A DNA stretch of 64,000 nucleotides from NCBI GenBank assembly GCA_947479455.1, contig CANJZE010000012.1:1-64000 (forward strand). Reading direction: 5' to 3'. Positions 15,112 to 25,200 of this stretch are shown here, piece after piece. The position numbers were made by a program, and so were the translations under genes. Source of the stretch: Bacteroidota bacterium (lineage in GTDB: Bacteria > Bacteroidota > Bacteroidia > Chitinophagales > LD1). Within the stretch, counting starts at the first letter, position 1. Every line of letters starts with the position of its first letter. The notes beneath the pieces are model-generated. The model worked only from the letters and a program-made list of their open reading frames with translations, was not told the origin of the DNA and did not search any database.

Positions 15112-16416
15112 TTATCCCTTGCGTAGCAGGAAATCTAAACTCACCGGAATGTATTTTGGATTAACACGAACAATAAATGCAAACAGGAAGAGCACAAGCA
15201 AAGGTGCTTTATAGCGAACAAGATTGCCTAGAACCGGTGTGCATACTCCTATAATGGCAAAGTAGGCGAGAGAAACTGTCAGTAAAAAAAAGAAGAGATT
15301 AAGATGGGTGTATTGCTTTCGATTTCTAAAAGCGATACACATGATTAAGAAAGGAATGATGAAAAAATTTTCAGCGGCACTTGCCATCATCATTATGTTT
15401 TTTGCTTCCCAGATATAAGGACGAGTAATGGTGTTCCAAACTCCCACACAGGAAGTTTTAAAAATATTTAAAGCATCATCTTTCAATTCAGGAATTTCAA
15501 TTCTGCTGCCTGCTTTAAAATATTCCGCCTCTTTAACCGAGTGCGTTTGCTTATTAATCAGCATTTGCTGCAAATTTATTTTGGGAACGATGTAGCGAAT
15601 GTTGAATGCCAAGAGCAACAAAACCAAATTGACGAACACGTATTTCACCAGAATAAATGTGGGTGTTTCTCTTTTTCTAAAAAGCAGAAAGGCGATAGTT
15701 GCAGGAAGCAAACAGGCGAGAACGAAAAATTTGGTAAAGAGAATGAGCAGCGCGCCTGCAAAGAGTGCAGCTAATGAACTACGCGTTCTATAATTTGTAA
15801 CGCCATAAACGAAAAGACCAAGCCCTAAAATTAAAACCGGCTCTTTCATAACTCCGCTTGTCCAGAATAAAACAGATGGGAGAACCAAGACAGGAATAGC
15901 GAGAAGAGAATTTTTGACATCGGTAAAACTCAAAATGGCGTTAGTGATGAGAATGAAACCAAAAAGCGAAATGAAACACATGAACAGAATGTGCACGAAA
16001 TAAGTTTTGAATGAAACAAACATCAACAGCACGTTGATTCGAATAATAGTTTTGTTTTCATTCACGGGTGCTTCATCAAAATTGCGCTCCCAGTTTTTCA
16101 TTTGCGAAGTGAAGGGCACGGTGGTTTCGTCTTCCTTTCCTATCAGCAATTGAAAAAATGCTTTCGGGTTTTCATTAGCTGTGTGGCGAAGTATTAAAGC
16201 ATCGTTATAAAATTTATGCACGTCATTGTTTTGGACATCCTTATAGTAGAAAGTATAGATGAACCAGATAAAAATACCCACTACAAATTTCAGATTGAAT
16301 AAAACGTGCGTAACGAGCGGTTTGTAATTTTTGAATTGAAAAATTTTAAACCGAAAAATGAGCAGGTTGAAAAGCACGAAATAAAATGCGGTAAGAAAAA
16401 TTTCTTTAGCAGCCAT
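15112..16416 (-). CDS. Multi-pass inner-membrane protein, unknown function
   Basis: A protein of about 434 residues with around ten hydrophobic segments and a long loop after the second (KDVQNNDVHKFYNDALILRH ... NENKTIIRINVLLMF). The spacing of helices and the Tyr/Asp-containing loop are reminiscent of membrane glycosyltransferase or polymerase-like proteins, but no catalytic motif is clear and I do not assign a function. The frame is open to 16500, which would overlap the divergent HhH gene by 22 bases; the ATG at 16416 (MAAKEIFLTAFYF) avoids this and begins directly before the first membrane helix. Confidence 0.6.
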   Translation of the reverse strand: MAAKEIFLTAFYFVLFNLLIFRFKIFQFKNYKPLVTHVLFNLKFVVGIFIWFIYTFYYKDVQNNDVHKFYNDALILRHTANENPKAFFQLLIGKEDETTVPFTSQMKNWERNFDEAPVNENKTIIRINVLLMFVSFKTYFVHILFMCFISLFGFILITNAILSFTDVKNSLLAIPVLVLPSVLFWTSGVMKEPVLILGLGLFVYGVTNYRTRSSLAALFAGALLILFTKFFVLACLLPATIAFLLFRKRETPTFILVKYVFVNLVLLLLAFNIRYIVPKINLQQMLINKQTHSVKEAEYFKAGSRIEIPELKDDALNIFKTSCVGVWNTITRPYIWEAKNIMMMASAAENFFIIPFLIMCIAFRNRKQYTHLNLFFFLLTVSLAYFAIIGVCTPVLGNLVRYKAPLLVLFLFAFIVRVNPKYIPVSLDFLLRKG

Positions 16417-16478
16417 TACATCGAAAGTAAAAAATAAGGGAGTTTTAAAGCAGCAAAGAGTTTTTTTTAAATTGCAGT

Positions 16479-17441
16479 ATGTGGCGTTGGCTAGAAACAT
16501 ACTTCACTTTTACAAGTAGCGAAAAGGCGGGAATCATTTTTCTGGTTCTTGCATCTTTGCTTGCTTTTATTGTTCCCGCAACTTATCTTTATTACAAACC
16601 AATTGAACATATCGATAATTCTCCTTACCTAGTGGAAGTTGATTCCTTTATCGTTGAATTCAACGAAAAGAAACAACTTGCTTTGTTGGCCGATAGCATT
16701 CGTAAAGACAGTCTTCTTTTTGCCCGCAGAGATTCAACTTCAGATTCAAGTTTAACTTTCACAAACAAAACACTTCGTCAGATTGCTTATTTCGAATTTG
16801 ACCCGAACAAAATTGGAATGGCTGAATGGATGAAACTTGGTTTTAGCGAAAAACAAGCAGCTAGCATTGAAAAATTAAAACAGAAAGGGTATAAATTTCG
16901 CAAGCCCGAAGATTTGAAGAGCGTTTTTGTAGTGGGGGCAGAAAATTACAATCGTCTTGCCGCTTACATAAAAATTGACCAGAACGATTTTCCTAAAAAG
17001 GAATTTCCAAAAACAGTTTATCCCGAAAAGCTGAAAGAAAAATATGTGGTAGATATCAACGCAGCTGATTCATCTTTGTTTGAAAGACAGAGAGGAATTG
17101 GGCCATCATTGGCAAGTCGTATCATTAAATACCGCGAGCGTTTAGGTGGTTTCGTTTCAGCCGAACAGATTAGAGAAGTTTGGAATTTTCCTGACAGCAC
17201 CTATCAAAGTTTGAAAGACAAATTTGTAGTGAATGAAATTGTGGTGAAGAAATTGAAACTTAATACCGATGATTTTGAAACGCTGCGTAAGCATCCTTAT
17301 ATCAATTACTCTTTTGCAAAAGTTTTTATGGCTTACAAAAAGGAGCACGGTAATTTTAAAACCATAGAAGACCTCAGAAAAATTTCGGTAATAAACGACA
17401 GCATTTTCAGAAAAATGCAGCCGTATCTTTCAGCCGAGTAG
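16479..17441 (+). CDS. Helix-hairpin-helix (ComEA-like) membrane-anchored protein
   Basis: A 320-residue protein with one N-terminal membrane helix (about residues 18-38, GIIFLVLASLLAFIVPATYL) and several helix-hairpin-helix units after it: near FDPNKIGMAEWMKLGFSEKQ, then INAADSSLFERQRGIGPSLA with IIKYRERLGGFVSAEQI, then YINYSFAKVFMAYKKEHGNF. The middle unit is the classical ComEA DNA-binding pair (NAA..L..l.GIG...A..I...R...G.F). It probably binds double-stranded DNA in the periplasm, as in natural uptake, but other competence genes are not in view. It converges on the transglutaminase gene with two bases between stops. Confidence 0.8.
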   Translation: MWRWLETYFTFTSSEKAGIIFLVLASLLAFIVPATYLYYKPIEHIDNSPYLVEVDSFIVEFNEKKQLALLADSIRKDSLLFARRDSTSDSSLTFTNKTLRQIAYFEFDPNKIGMAEWMKLGFSEKQAASIEKLKQKGYKFRKPEDLKSVFVVGAENYNRLAAYIKIDQNDFPKKEFPKTVYPEKLKEKYVVDINAADSSLFERQRGIGPSLASRIIKYRERLGGFVSAEQIREVWNFPDSTYQSLKDKFVVNEIVVKKLKLNTDDFETLRKHPYINYSFAKVFMAYKKEHGNFKTIEDLRKISVINDSIFRKMQPYLSAE

Positions 17442-17443
17442 GT

Positions 17444-18166
17444 CTATTGGCCCCATGCAAAAGCATCGGCATTGGCTTCATCAAACAAATGTGGGTAGTG
17501 CACTTTCAATTCCGCCACAAACAAATCGTAAGGAAAATCATCGAACTGCCCGTACTCATGCAGGTAGTTCATGTATTTTTTGCCTCCATTAAACTCTTGA
17601 AAAATGGAATCGCTATGTCCATCAAAATCAAGTGCGTTTGTTCCAAATTTTTCGCACAAACTTTTATTGAAGGCAGGTGTGCATTTCACCCATTTGCCAT
17701 CGAGCCAAAATTCGTTGTAGCCGTGAAAAACAAACTTGTCGGTGCGAAGCATTTCCACAAATTTTTTAGTAGAAAGGTGGTTCTGCACAATAGAAAAACC
17801 CAAGCGCGAAGGAATATTGTGAACTCGTCCAACGGCACACAACAACAATGATTTTTCTATACAATAACCCTCACCACGCGCCAAAGTTTTAGACGCAGAA
17901 ATTTCTTCCGGAATTAAAATGAGGTTATATGGATTGTATAGAATTTCATCGCGCACAGCCACATAGAGGTCTACGACTTTTTGATTATCTGTTTTACTAG
18001 CAGCGGTTTTCTTGTGCGCGTATTCAATTACTTTGGAGTGATCGCTATCAATAAACTTTGTAGGACGGAGATAGATTTCAAAATCATTTGTTGCCACAGA
18101 TTTCACCGATTTGTTTTGTATTTCATTTTCGATTTTCGATGTTTCTACATTTTCTTCTTGCAACAC
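17444..18166 (-). CDS. Transglutaminase-like cysteine protease-fold protein
   Basis: A 240-residue protein with the transglutaminase core: the nucleophile Cys in LARGEGYCIEKSLLLCAVGR, the His in VFHGYNEFWLDGKWVKCTP and a following Thr/Pro/Ala stretch where the third catalytic residue normally sits. Such bacterial proteins can be proteases, peptidoglycan amidases or crosslinking enzymes; the substrate is unknown. No signal peptide is seen, so it may be cytosolic. The first codons overlap the last 22 bases of the Cys-rich membrane-protein gene, suggesting one operon with coupled translation, though a shared role is not obvious. Confidence 0.75.
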   Translation of the reverse strand: MLQEENVETSKIENEIQNKSVKSVATNDFEIYLRPTKFIDSDHSKVIEYAHKKTAASKTDNQKVVDLYVAVRDEILYNPYNLILIPEEISASKTLARGEGYCIEKSLLLCAVGRVHNIPSRLGFSIVQNHLSTKKFVEMLRTDKFVFHGYNEFWLDGKWVKCTPAFNKSLCEKFGTNALDFDGHSDSIFQEFNGGKKYMNYLHEYGQFDDFPYDLFVAELKVHYPHLFDEANADAFAWGQ

Positions 18167-18663
18167 TCTTTCTTTTCACCGTCACATTTTTTTGCGCATT
18201 GCGGTTCTGTTTTTTCGGCACAACAAGGTTTGCCCGCTGCGTGACACATACTCATGCATTCTTCTTTGCTCATAATGCAACGACCGCGTTCCTTGCACAT
18301 CGCTTCGCATTTTTCCGCACCCATCATCTTGCTACACATTTCTTTATCCATTACTACACTGTCGCCTTCCATTTTGCAACCGCCCATAGTACAAGTGGTC
18401 GAACTTTCTTTTGTGCAATGCCCCATGCCATCCTCTTTAATAATAATTTCCTTTTCAATTTTGCATTTCCGTTTACTTTCGCAATGATTGAAACAATAAC
18501 GCTGACAAGCACGAGTGCCAATCAAGCCAATATTTACCAGCGAAAGCCCTATTACCAACCAGGCAAGCACCGTAAAAAGCGTGCCCATAAATTCGCGTTG
18601 AACTTTAATTAATAAATATACACCGGCTGCTAAAGCCAGAATAGAAAGTGGTAGTGCTATCAT
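18145..18663 (-). CDS. Cys/Met-rich two-helix membrane protein, putative metal binder
   Basis: A 172-residue protein with two N-terminal membrane helices (residues 1-19 and about 28-48), then a soluble tail of about 120 residues that contains 19 Cys, roughly a dozen Met and many Lys. Cys occur in spaced and paired patterns (KCKIEK, CTMGGC, EMCSKMM, EKCEAMC, KPCC, ECCKKKM) without a recognised family spacing. The composition suggests binding of soft metals such as Cu(I), but this is inference. I do not recognise the family. It overlaps the transglutaminase gene by 22 bases. A TATATTCG box lies 22 bases before the start (18685-18692). Confidence 0.6.
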   Translation of the reverse strand: MIALPLSILALAAGVYLLIKVQREFMGTLFTVLAWLVIGLSLVNIGLIGTRACQRYCFNHCESKRKCKIEKEIIIKEDGMGHCTKESSTTCTMGGCKMEGDSVVMDKEMCSKMMGAEKCEAMCKERGRCIMSKEECMSMCHAAGKPCCAEKTEPQCAKKCDGEKKECCKKKM

Positions 18664-18699
18664 TATTTTTGTTTTTTGTTGAAGCGAATATAATCGCCT

Positions 18700-18729
18700 T
18701 TTGTCAATAGCGTTTTGCGATTACATTCG
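18700..18729 (+). promoter_or_regulatory. Bacteroidota-type promoter of thioesterase/YrdC operon
   Basis: TTTG (18700-18703), 18 bases, TACATTCG (18722-18729); one base differs from TAnnTTTG. Start codon of the thioesterase lies 28 bases downstream. A divergent TATATTCG box at 18685-18692 serves the opposite gene. Confidence 0.5.
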
Positions 18730-18757
18730 CCCCCGTTTCGTAATTAAAATTAATGCT

Positions 18758-19198
18758 ATGCTCCCGCTGGAAGAAGAAAAACTTAAATTTCGTTTTAAGA
18801 TGAAACTTGATATACGCTGGAGCGATATGGATGAAATGCGGCACGTGAACAACGCGGTTTATCATACTTATACTGAGCAGGCAAGAATTTATTACTTCCA
18901 CGATACTTTGCAGTTAGATTGGACTAAGGCGAGTTTTATTCTTGCCAGTGCTCATATCGATTATTTGAAATCTCTCGTTTTCCCATGTGAAGCGTATGTG
19001 TATTTACGATGCACAAAGTTTGGAACCAAAAGTTTTGAGTTGCAATATTTAATTACCATGGTTGAAAAGGGGGTTGAGACCCTTTGTGCCGCTGTGTCAA
19101 CAACGCTCGTGATGTTCGATTACAAAACAAATACAACCATGGTTATGCCGGAAAGTATTAAGGAGATTATAAGGAATTACGAAACGATAAAACCTTAA
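18758..19198 (+). CDS. Acyl-CoA thioesterase, 4HBT (YbgC/FadM) family
   Basis: A 146-residue hotdog-fold protein. The N-terminal KLDIRWSDMDEMRHVNNAVY holds the family motif with catalytic Asp (WSDMD) and the HVNNAVY turn, followed by the hotdog helix (YTEQARIYYFHDTLQ). It should hydrolyse acyl-CoA or acyl-ACP thioesters in the cytosol. The frame opens at 18701, but the ATG at 18758 matches family length and leaves the promoter-like pair at 18700-18729 upstream. It ends two bases before the GTG start of the YrdC-type gene; the two are an operon. Confidence 0.8.
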   Translation: MLPLEEEKLKFRFKMKLDIRWSDMDEMRHVNNAVYHTYTEQARIYYFHDTLQLDWTKASFILASAHIDYLKSLVFPCEAYVYLRCTKFGTKSFELQYLITMVEKGVETLCAAVSTTLVMFDYKTNTTMVMPESIKEIIRNYETIKP

Positions 19199-19200
19199 TC

Positions 19201-19815
19201 GTGCTTCTAAGAATAAATCCCGATAACATTGATGACCGCCTCATTTTTCAGGTGGTAAATTGTTTACGGAAAGGCGGAGTAATTATTTATCCCACCGATA
19301 CGGTTTATACGCTCGGTTGCGATTTGACTCATCGCGATGCTTACGAAAAGGTTTGCAAACTGAAAGACATTAAATCGAACAAGGCCAATTTTTCTATTGT
19401 GTGCTACGACCTTAGCCACATCACTGATTTTACAATGAACGTGCCTACGCCTGTTTACAAGATGATGAAAAAATGTTTGCCCGGACCATACACTTTTATT
19501 CTCAACGGCAACAATAACCTCTCAAAAATTTACGGCTACAATAAAAAGACGGTGGGCATTCGTGTGCCAGACAACACGATTGCGCGAGCCATTGTTGATG
19601 AATTGGGTGCGCCTATTCTTTCAGCTTCCATAAAAAACACCGATACTATTCTTGAATACATTACCGACCCAGAAGAATTGTATGAAGCCTACGAAAGCAT
19701 GGTTGATATTGTAATTGATGGCGGTGTTGGTGGCAATATTGCTTCCACCGTAATCGATTATACAAGTAATGAGCCTTTGCTGGTGCGCGAAGGTGCGGGA
19801 GAATTTCCCCTTTAA
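19201..19815 (+). CDS. Sua5/YciO/YrdC-family protein (threonylcarbamoyl-AMP synthase-like)
   Basis: A 204-residue YrdC-domain protein. Near the start are CLRKGGVIIYPTDTVYTLGC and KRKxR-like KLKDIKSNKANFSIVC, later LPGPYTFIL, VGIRVPDN and APILSASIKN, all standard YrdC landmarks. Members make L-threonylcarbamoyladenylate for the tRNA t6A modification; the shorter YciO branch has a less certain role, and this sequence (Lys-Ser-Asn-Lys in place of Lys-x-Arg-x-x-x-Lys-Pro) looks closer to YciO. The start is GTG at 19201, two bases after the thioesterase stop; no ATG fits. Follows in one operon. Confidence 0.8.
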   Translation: MLLRINPDNIDDRLIFQVVNCLRKGGVIIYPTDTVYTLGCDLTHRDAYEKVCKLKDIKSNKANFSIVCYDLSHITDFTMNVPTPVYKMMKKCLPGPYTFILNGNNNLSKIYGYNKKTVGIRVPDNTIARAIVDELGAPILSASIKNTDTILEYITDPEELYEAYESMVDIVIDGGVGGNIASTVIDYTSNEPLLVREGAGEFPL

Positions 19816-19866
19816 GTTTTAAAACTTCTGTTCGCTTAAATTTTATAGAAGCTATATTCACATTGC

Positions 19867-22134
19867 TTGAAAAGCTTATTACCCATATTATTTCTCTCCT
19901 TCCTTTTTCAGAATGTTTCTGCTCAAAACACTTTTCGGGCAATTGTAAAAAGTGAAGGAGAAGAAGCTGAATTACTTGCGGGAACAACTGTTCATGTCGT
20001 AGATACCACAATTGCGGCAGTTGCCGATTCAAATGGATTGATAGTTCTTGAAAATATTCCGAATGGAGAAAAAACAATTGAGTTTTCCATTCTCGGATAT
20101 TTTAAAAAGAGAATTAAAATAAGTTTTCCTCAACCAAAAAATTCTGCTCTTACTGAAATAAAATTGCAAACACAAGCAGAAGAAATTGATGAAGTGGTTG
20201 TTACATCCACACGCAATTATCAGAAACCTGAATACCTCCCTACCAGAGTAGAAGTGGTAGCGGAAGAAGAAGTAGAAGAGCGTTCGCACGATAAACCTTC
20301 CGATGTTTCACATGTGGTGCGTGAGCAACCGGGTGTACAAGTACAACGCACATCGGCCACCGCAGGCACTATGAGCATTCGCTTACAGGGTTTGAACAGT
20401 CGCTACGTGCAAATTTTAAAAGATGGATTTCCGCTCTTTGGTGGTTTCTCGAATGTAATTGGCATTACTCAAATTCCACCACTAGATTTGAAGCAAGTGG
20501 AAATTATCAAGGGTCCGTCATCAACACTTTATGGTGGTGATGCAATTGCAGGAGTCATCAATTTGATTTCGAAAGAGCCATCAGAAAACCCGATTTACGA
20601 TATTATGTTTAATGGTGAAAGTTCCTTTGCCTTCGATGGCGGTTTATATGCCAGCCAAAAAATAAAATGGTTTGCATTTTCACTCACCGGCATTTATCGT
20701 TATCAAAAAGAAAAAGATTGGAGCGGTTATGGGTTTTCAGAAACACCTCGATTGAGTCGTTATAATATTTCGCCTCAATTGTTTTTCGATTTATCAAAAC
20801 ATGCGAAACTGAATATTGGCGGAACCTATACTTATGAAAATCGTTTTGGTGGAGCCATGAAATACTTAAGAAACGAAGTTGACAGTAACTATAACTATTT
20901 CGAAAAAAATATTTCTACTCACGCTTCTTCTAACTTCAAATTTGATTACGATTTTGAAAAGAACGGAAAGTTAACGGCAAAAACTTCGTTCAATTATTTC
21001 ATTCGCGATTTAAAAATTCCTTACTATTTTTTTAAAGGGACGCAGTTGGCTTCGGCTTCGGAAATTAATTACCACCTCACCCGCAAAAAGCATGATGCCG
21101 TTATTGGTGTTGATTTTCGCACCGATAGATTTACCGAAGACGATGATTCTGCTTTGGTAAAACGCAGTTATAGTTTTTATACGGTTGGTTGGTTTGCGCA
21201 ATACCTTTACAACTTCAATGAAAAAACAACTATTGAAGGTGGTGTGCGAATTGACTACAACAACATTTACAAAGTAAATGTGCTGCCGCATCTCGCGCTT
21301 CGTCAAAAATGGAATGAAGCTTTTTCAACGCGGTTAAATTTTGGAATGGGTTACAAACTGCCCACCGTTTTTCAGGATGAAAGTGAAGAGGCACGGTTCA
21401 TTAATGTGCAACCAATTGCGGTTGGTGTAAAACCTGAACTTTCATTGGGCGGAACGGTAGATTTGCAAATTAAACTTCCCAATTTCAACGGCTTGAATAT
21501 TACTCTTCATCAACTTTATTTCTACACGCATATCCTTCATCCGCTCCTGCCTCTGGAAACTGCTGACCCGCTAAATCATTCCCTTGATTCCATCAATATC
21601 AGCTATACCAATGGAAACGGTTTTATTAGAAGTGGCGGAGTAGAAACGGGAATCAAAATCAGTTATCGTGGTATAGGTGCATCCTTGGTTTATTCTTACA
21701 CCGATAACAACAGACAGATTAACAATGTAAGAAGTATAGCCCCGCTAACTTCAAAACATATTGTTTCCATTCTTGCTGGCTACGAAATCAAAAATTTTTT
21801 TGCCGGCATTGATGTGTATTACTATAGCCCAGTGAAATTGAGCGATGGCAGAGTTGGTAAATCAATTTGGGAAATCGGACTGAATCTTCAGTATGCTTTC
21901 AAATACTTAATTCTGTTTTCAAATTTTGAAAACATAGCAAACATCCGTCAAACATCTTATGGTCCTGTGGTGTATCCTAACCCGGGTTATTCTCATCCGC
22001 GGTTTTCTGAAATCTATGCTCCTCTTGAGGGCCGTTTGATTAATGTTGGTTTTAAACTGCGCCTAGGTGCTTTTTCTAAAAAGAGTAAGGACGATGACGG
22101 CTTGGAGCGTTTGAAGAAAAAAGACAACAATTGA
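19867..22134 (+). CDS. TonB-dependent outer-membrane receptor
   Basis: A 755-residue receptor using a TTG start. Signal peptide 1-19 (MKSLLPILFLSFLFQNVSA), then a carboxypeptidase-regulatory-like domain (about 22-100) typical of Bacteroidota receptors, a TonB-box-like EVVVTSTR, the plug domain (about 120-235, with VQVQRTSATAGTMSIRLQGL and VEIIKGPSSTLYGGDAIAGV) and a 22-strand-type barrel to the C-terminus. The plug resembles vitamin/siderophore-type (BtuB/Cir) rather than SusC-type receptors, which are longer. No SusD partner is adjacent. Ligand unknown. It follows the YrdC gene by 51 bases. Confidence 0.85.
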   Translation: MKSLLPILFLSFLFQNVSAQNTFRAIVKSEGEEAELLAGTTVHVVDTTIAAVADSNGLIVLENIPNGEKTIEFSILGYFKKRIKISFPQPKNSALTEIKLQTQAEEIDEVVVTSTRNYQKPEYLPTRVEVVAEEEVEERSHDKPSDVSHVVREQPGVQVQRTSATAGTMSIRLQGLNSRYVQILKDGFPLFGGFSNVIGITQIPPLDLKQVEIIKGPSSTLYGGDAIAGVINLISKEPSENPIYDIMFNGESSFAFDGGLYASQKIKWFAFSLTGIYRYQKEKDWSGYGFSETPRLSRYNISPQLFFDLSKHAKLNIGGTYTYENRFGGAMKYLRNEVDSNYNYFEKNISTHASSNFKFDYDFEKNGKLTAKTSFNYFIRDLKIPYYFFKGTQLASASEINYHLTRKKHDAVIGVDFRTDRFTEDDDSALVKRSYSFYTVGWFAQYLYNFNEKTTIEGGVRIDYNNIYKVNVLPHLALRQKWNEAFSTRLNFGMGYKLPTVFQDESEEARFINVQPIAVGVKPELSLGGTVDLQIKLPNFNGLNITLHQLYFYTHILHPLLPLETADPLNHSLDSINISYTNGNGFIRSGGVETGIKISYRGIGASLVYSYTDNNRQINNVRSIAPLTSKHIVSILAGYEIKNFFAGIDVYYYSPVKLSDGRVGKSIWEIGLNLQYAFKYLILFSNFENIANIRQTSYGPVVYPNPGYSHPRFSEIYAPLEGRLINVGFKLRLGAFSKKSKDDDGLERLKKKDNN

Positions 22135-22159
22135 TTTTTGTTAGAACAACCTGTTTTAC

Positions 22160-22190
22160 ATAATTCCTGTCTTCCAAAGGCGGGAATTAT
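22160..22190 (+). terminator. Terminator of TonB receptor gene
   Basis: ATAATTCCTG and CGGGAATTAT pair (one G-T) around an 11-base loop, 25 bases after the stop, followed by TGTTT. Weak T tract, so moderate confidence. Confidence 0.5.
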
Positions 22191-22230
22191 TGTTTCCTCC
22201 AAAAATGTATCTTCGACCCCGTTTTTACCA

Positions 22231-25200
22231 ATGAAAAAAATATTCCCGTTCTCATTTATTTTTCTCTTCTGTTTAGTAGCACTTCAATCGTATTCTCAAA
22301 TTTGGAATTACTATGGAAACACGATTCAGCAAAGTTGCCAGTGTTATCAATTGACAGATAATGTAGGAAGTCAATCAGGTTCAATGTGGAATCTGAATCA
22401 ATTGAATTTGAATAATCCTTTCGATTTTACTTTCGATGTTTTTTTAGGAACGCATGATGATGGTGCTGATGGAATTGTTTTTGTTCTTCAAAACACAAAC
22501 AACACGGCTCCGCCTTCTATGGGTGGTGGTTTAGGTTATTCGGGTTTCCCTAATCAATCGATAGGTGTGGAGTTAGATACTTACGATAACAGTGGTGCAG
22601 GTGAAATTTCGCAAGATCATCTCGCGCTGGACCTAAATGGAAATACCGTTACGCCCACCGCAGGTCCTGTGCAAATGAGTGGTACTTCGGCCGATGTAGA
22701 AGACGGTGCATGGCACACGGTTCGTTTTGTGTGGAATCCAACGACTCAAACTTTGTCGGTTTACTTTGACGGGGTCTTCCGTTTTCAATACACTTTCCCC
22801 GGTGGTTTAGCAAATTCCGTTTTTGCAGGTAACCCGAATGTTTACTGGGGTTGGACTGGTGCAACCGGTGGCTCCTTCAACACACAATCGGTTTGTGTTC
22901 ACTTCACTTCCGATTTTTTAGCCGGAACAAATTATAGTGCATGTGGGGTAGACACCGTTCACTTTCAAAGCACTGCAACTTCGGGTTTGAGTAACATAGT
23001 TGATTATGCCTGGGATTTTGGTGATGGTACTCCTGTGGTTCATGCACAAAATCCAATTCACACTTTTCCGAACATTGGAACGTTTGATGTATTGCTTACC
23101 ATCACCGACCAAAGTTTGTGCACAGCTACGCAAACACGTCAAGTAGTTATTTATCCTGTGCCTGTGATTACGCCTACGCACACAAACGTAGCTTGCAATG
23201 GCGGGTTAACAGGGAATGCAACGGCAACAGCTTCTATTGGAACACAGCCATATACTGCTTTGTGGAGTTCAGTGCCATCGGCAGTCAATCCAAACGGACC
23301 AACTCTTTTTACCAATACAAATTTAAGTGCGGGAAATTACACCGTAACAATTACTGATTTCAATTCGTGTTCCACTTCGGCTAGTTATAACATTACCCAA
23401 CCTGCAACTGCCTTAAGCGCAACAGCAACTTCAACTAACGTTACCTGCTTTGGTGCTAACGATGGAACTGCTGCAATTACAATTGGTGGCGGAACAACGC
23501 CATATACTTATCTCGGTATTGGAATTTCTGCAGGGGTCACAAACCTAACTGCACTTGCTCCGAATAATTATGGAGGAACTGTGTTGGATGCAAATGGATG
23601 TAGTCAGGCAATTGCCTTTGTAATTACAGAGCCTACAGATATTGTAATCAATCAAACACACACGAACATTGCTTGCTTTGGCAATGCAACAGGTGACATA
23701 ACTTTAAACGTGAGCGGTGGAGTAGGACCAATGTATTCTTACAATTGGAATCCGAACGTGAGTTTGTCGAACATTGCGACTTCGCTTGCAGCAAATACTT
23801 ACAACGTTACTGTGATTGACCAAACTAATTGTCAGAAAACAATTTCGGTTACACTTACACAACCTGCACAGCCACTTACCATCAATGTTTCTTCTACCAA
23901 CGTAAGTTGTTTTGGTTTTAATAACGGCACTATCACTATTGCAACTTCGGGTGGTACACCAAATTATACTTACACATGGAATCCAAATGTAAGCACCACA
24001 AATTCTGCAACAGGGTTGACACCAAATTCATATTCAATAACCGTTGCTGATGCCAACAATTGCAGTGTAGTTCCTAACGTTGTAATTTCTCAACCTAACC
24101 AGCCGCTTACACTCGATACTGTTGCTACTGACTTAACTTGTTTTCAAAGTAGCGATGGAACGGTGGCTACCAACGCAACTGGAGGAACTTTTCCTTATAC
24201 CTACAACTGGAATCCGAATATTGGTTTAGTTGGATCTGCTTCGTCATTGCCTATTGGAACTTATCTGGTTACGGTAACTGATAACAACGGATGCAGTGGC
24301 ACTGCCAGTTTTGGATTAACACAACCCCCATTACTTACCAGTTCTGAAACGCATGTAGATGTATTGTGTAATGGCAATAGCACGGGCTCAATAGACATTA
24401 CGGTAAATGGTGGCACGCCAATTTATTCTTACGCTTGGAATCCGAATGTATCCGCTACAAATACTGTTGCAAATATTCCTGCTGCTTTGTATAACGTAAC
24501 TATTACCGATGCGCATGGTTGCTCGTTGATTCAAACAGCAAATGTTACCGAGCCACCTGCTATAATTTTATTTACAACTGAAACCGATGTGCTTTGCAAT
24601 GGCGATAACACCGGAACAATTACTGCAACAGGTTCGGGTGGAGTATTACCTTATAATTTTTCTGCAACGCCCGATGGTGTAAATATTCTCAACGCGGCAT
24701 CTGGACAATTTCAAAATCTTTTTGCAGGAAATTATTCGGTGAGTGTTACCGACCAACATGCTTGCGTTACTACAGGAACAATTATGGTGAACGAGCCACC
24801 TATTTTAACTGATATTACAACACCAACTCCAACTACTTGTTATCATTATTCCGATGGTAGAGTTAGTGTAGCTGTTGCAGGCGGAGTGCCGCAATATTCA
24901 TTCGAATTTTCTACTGGCTTGATAGGAGACACAGGATTGCTCACCGGATTAATTGCCGGAACATATTCGGTTACCGTTACCGATGCGAATGGCTGCACCA
25001 TTACAGATTCTGCAATTGTAACTCAACCCGATTCGGTTTTAATTGATATTACACCTAACCCAACAGAAGTGAAACTGGGAGATGAATTGCAACTTGCTTC
25101 AACTACAAACCAAAGCGGCAATGTTTATTTTGATTGGAGTCCGAAATTTGGTTTGACTTGTTACGATTGCAATGCACCTCTTTTCAGCGGAGTTTATTCG

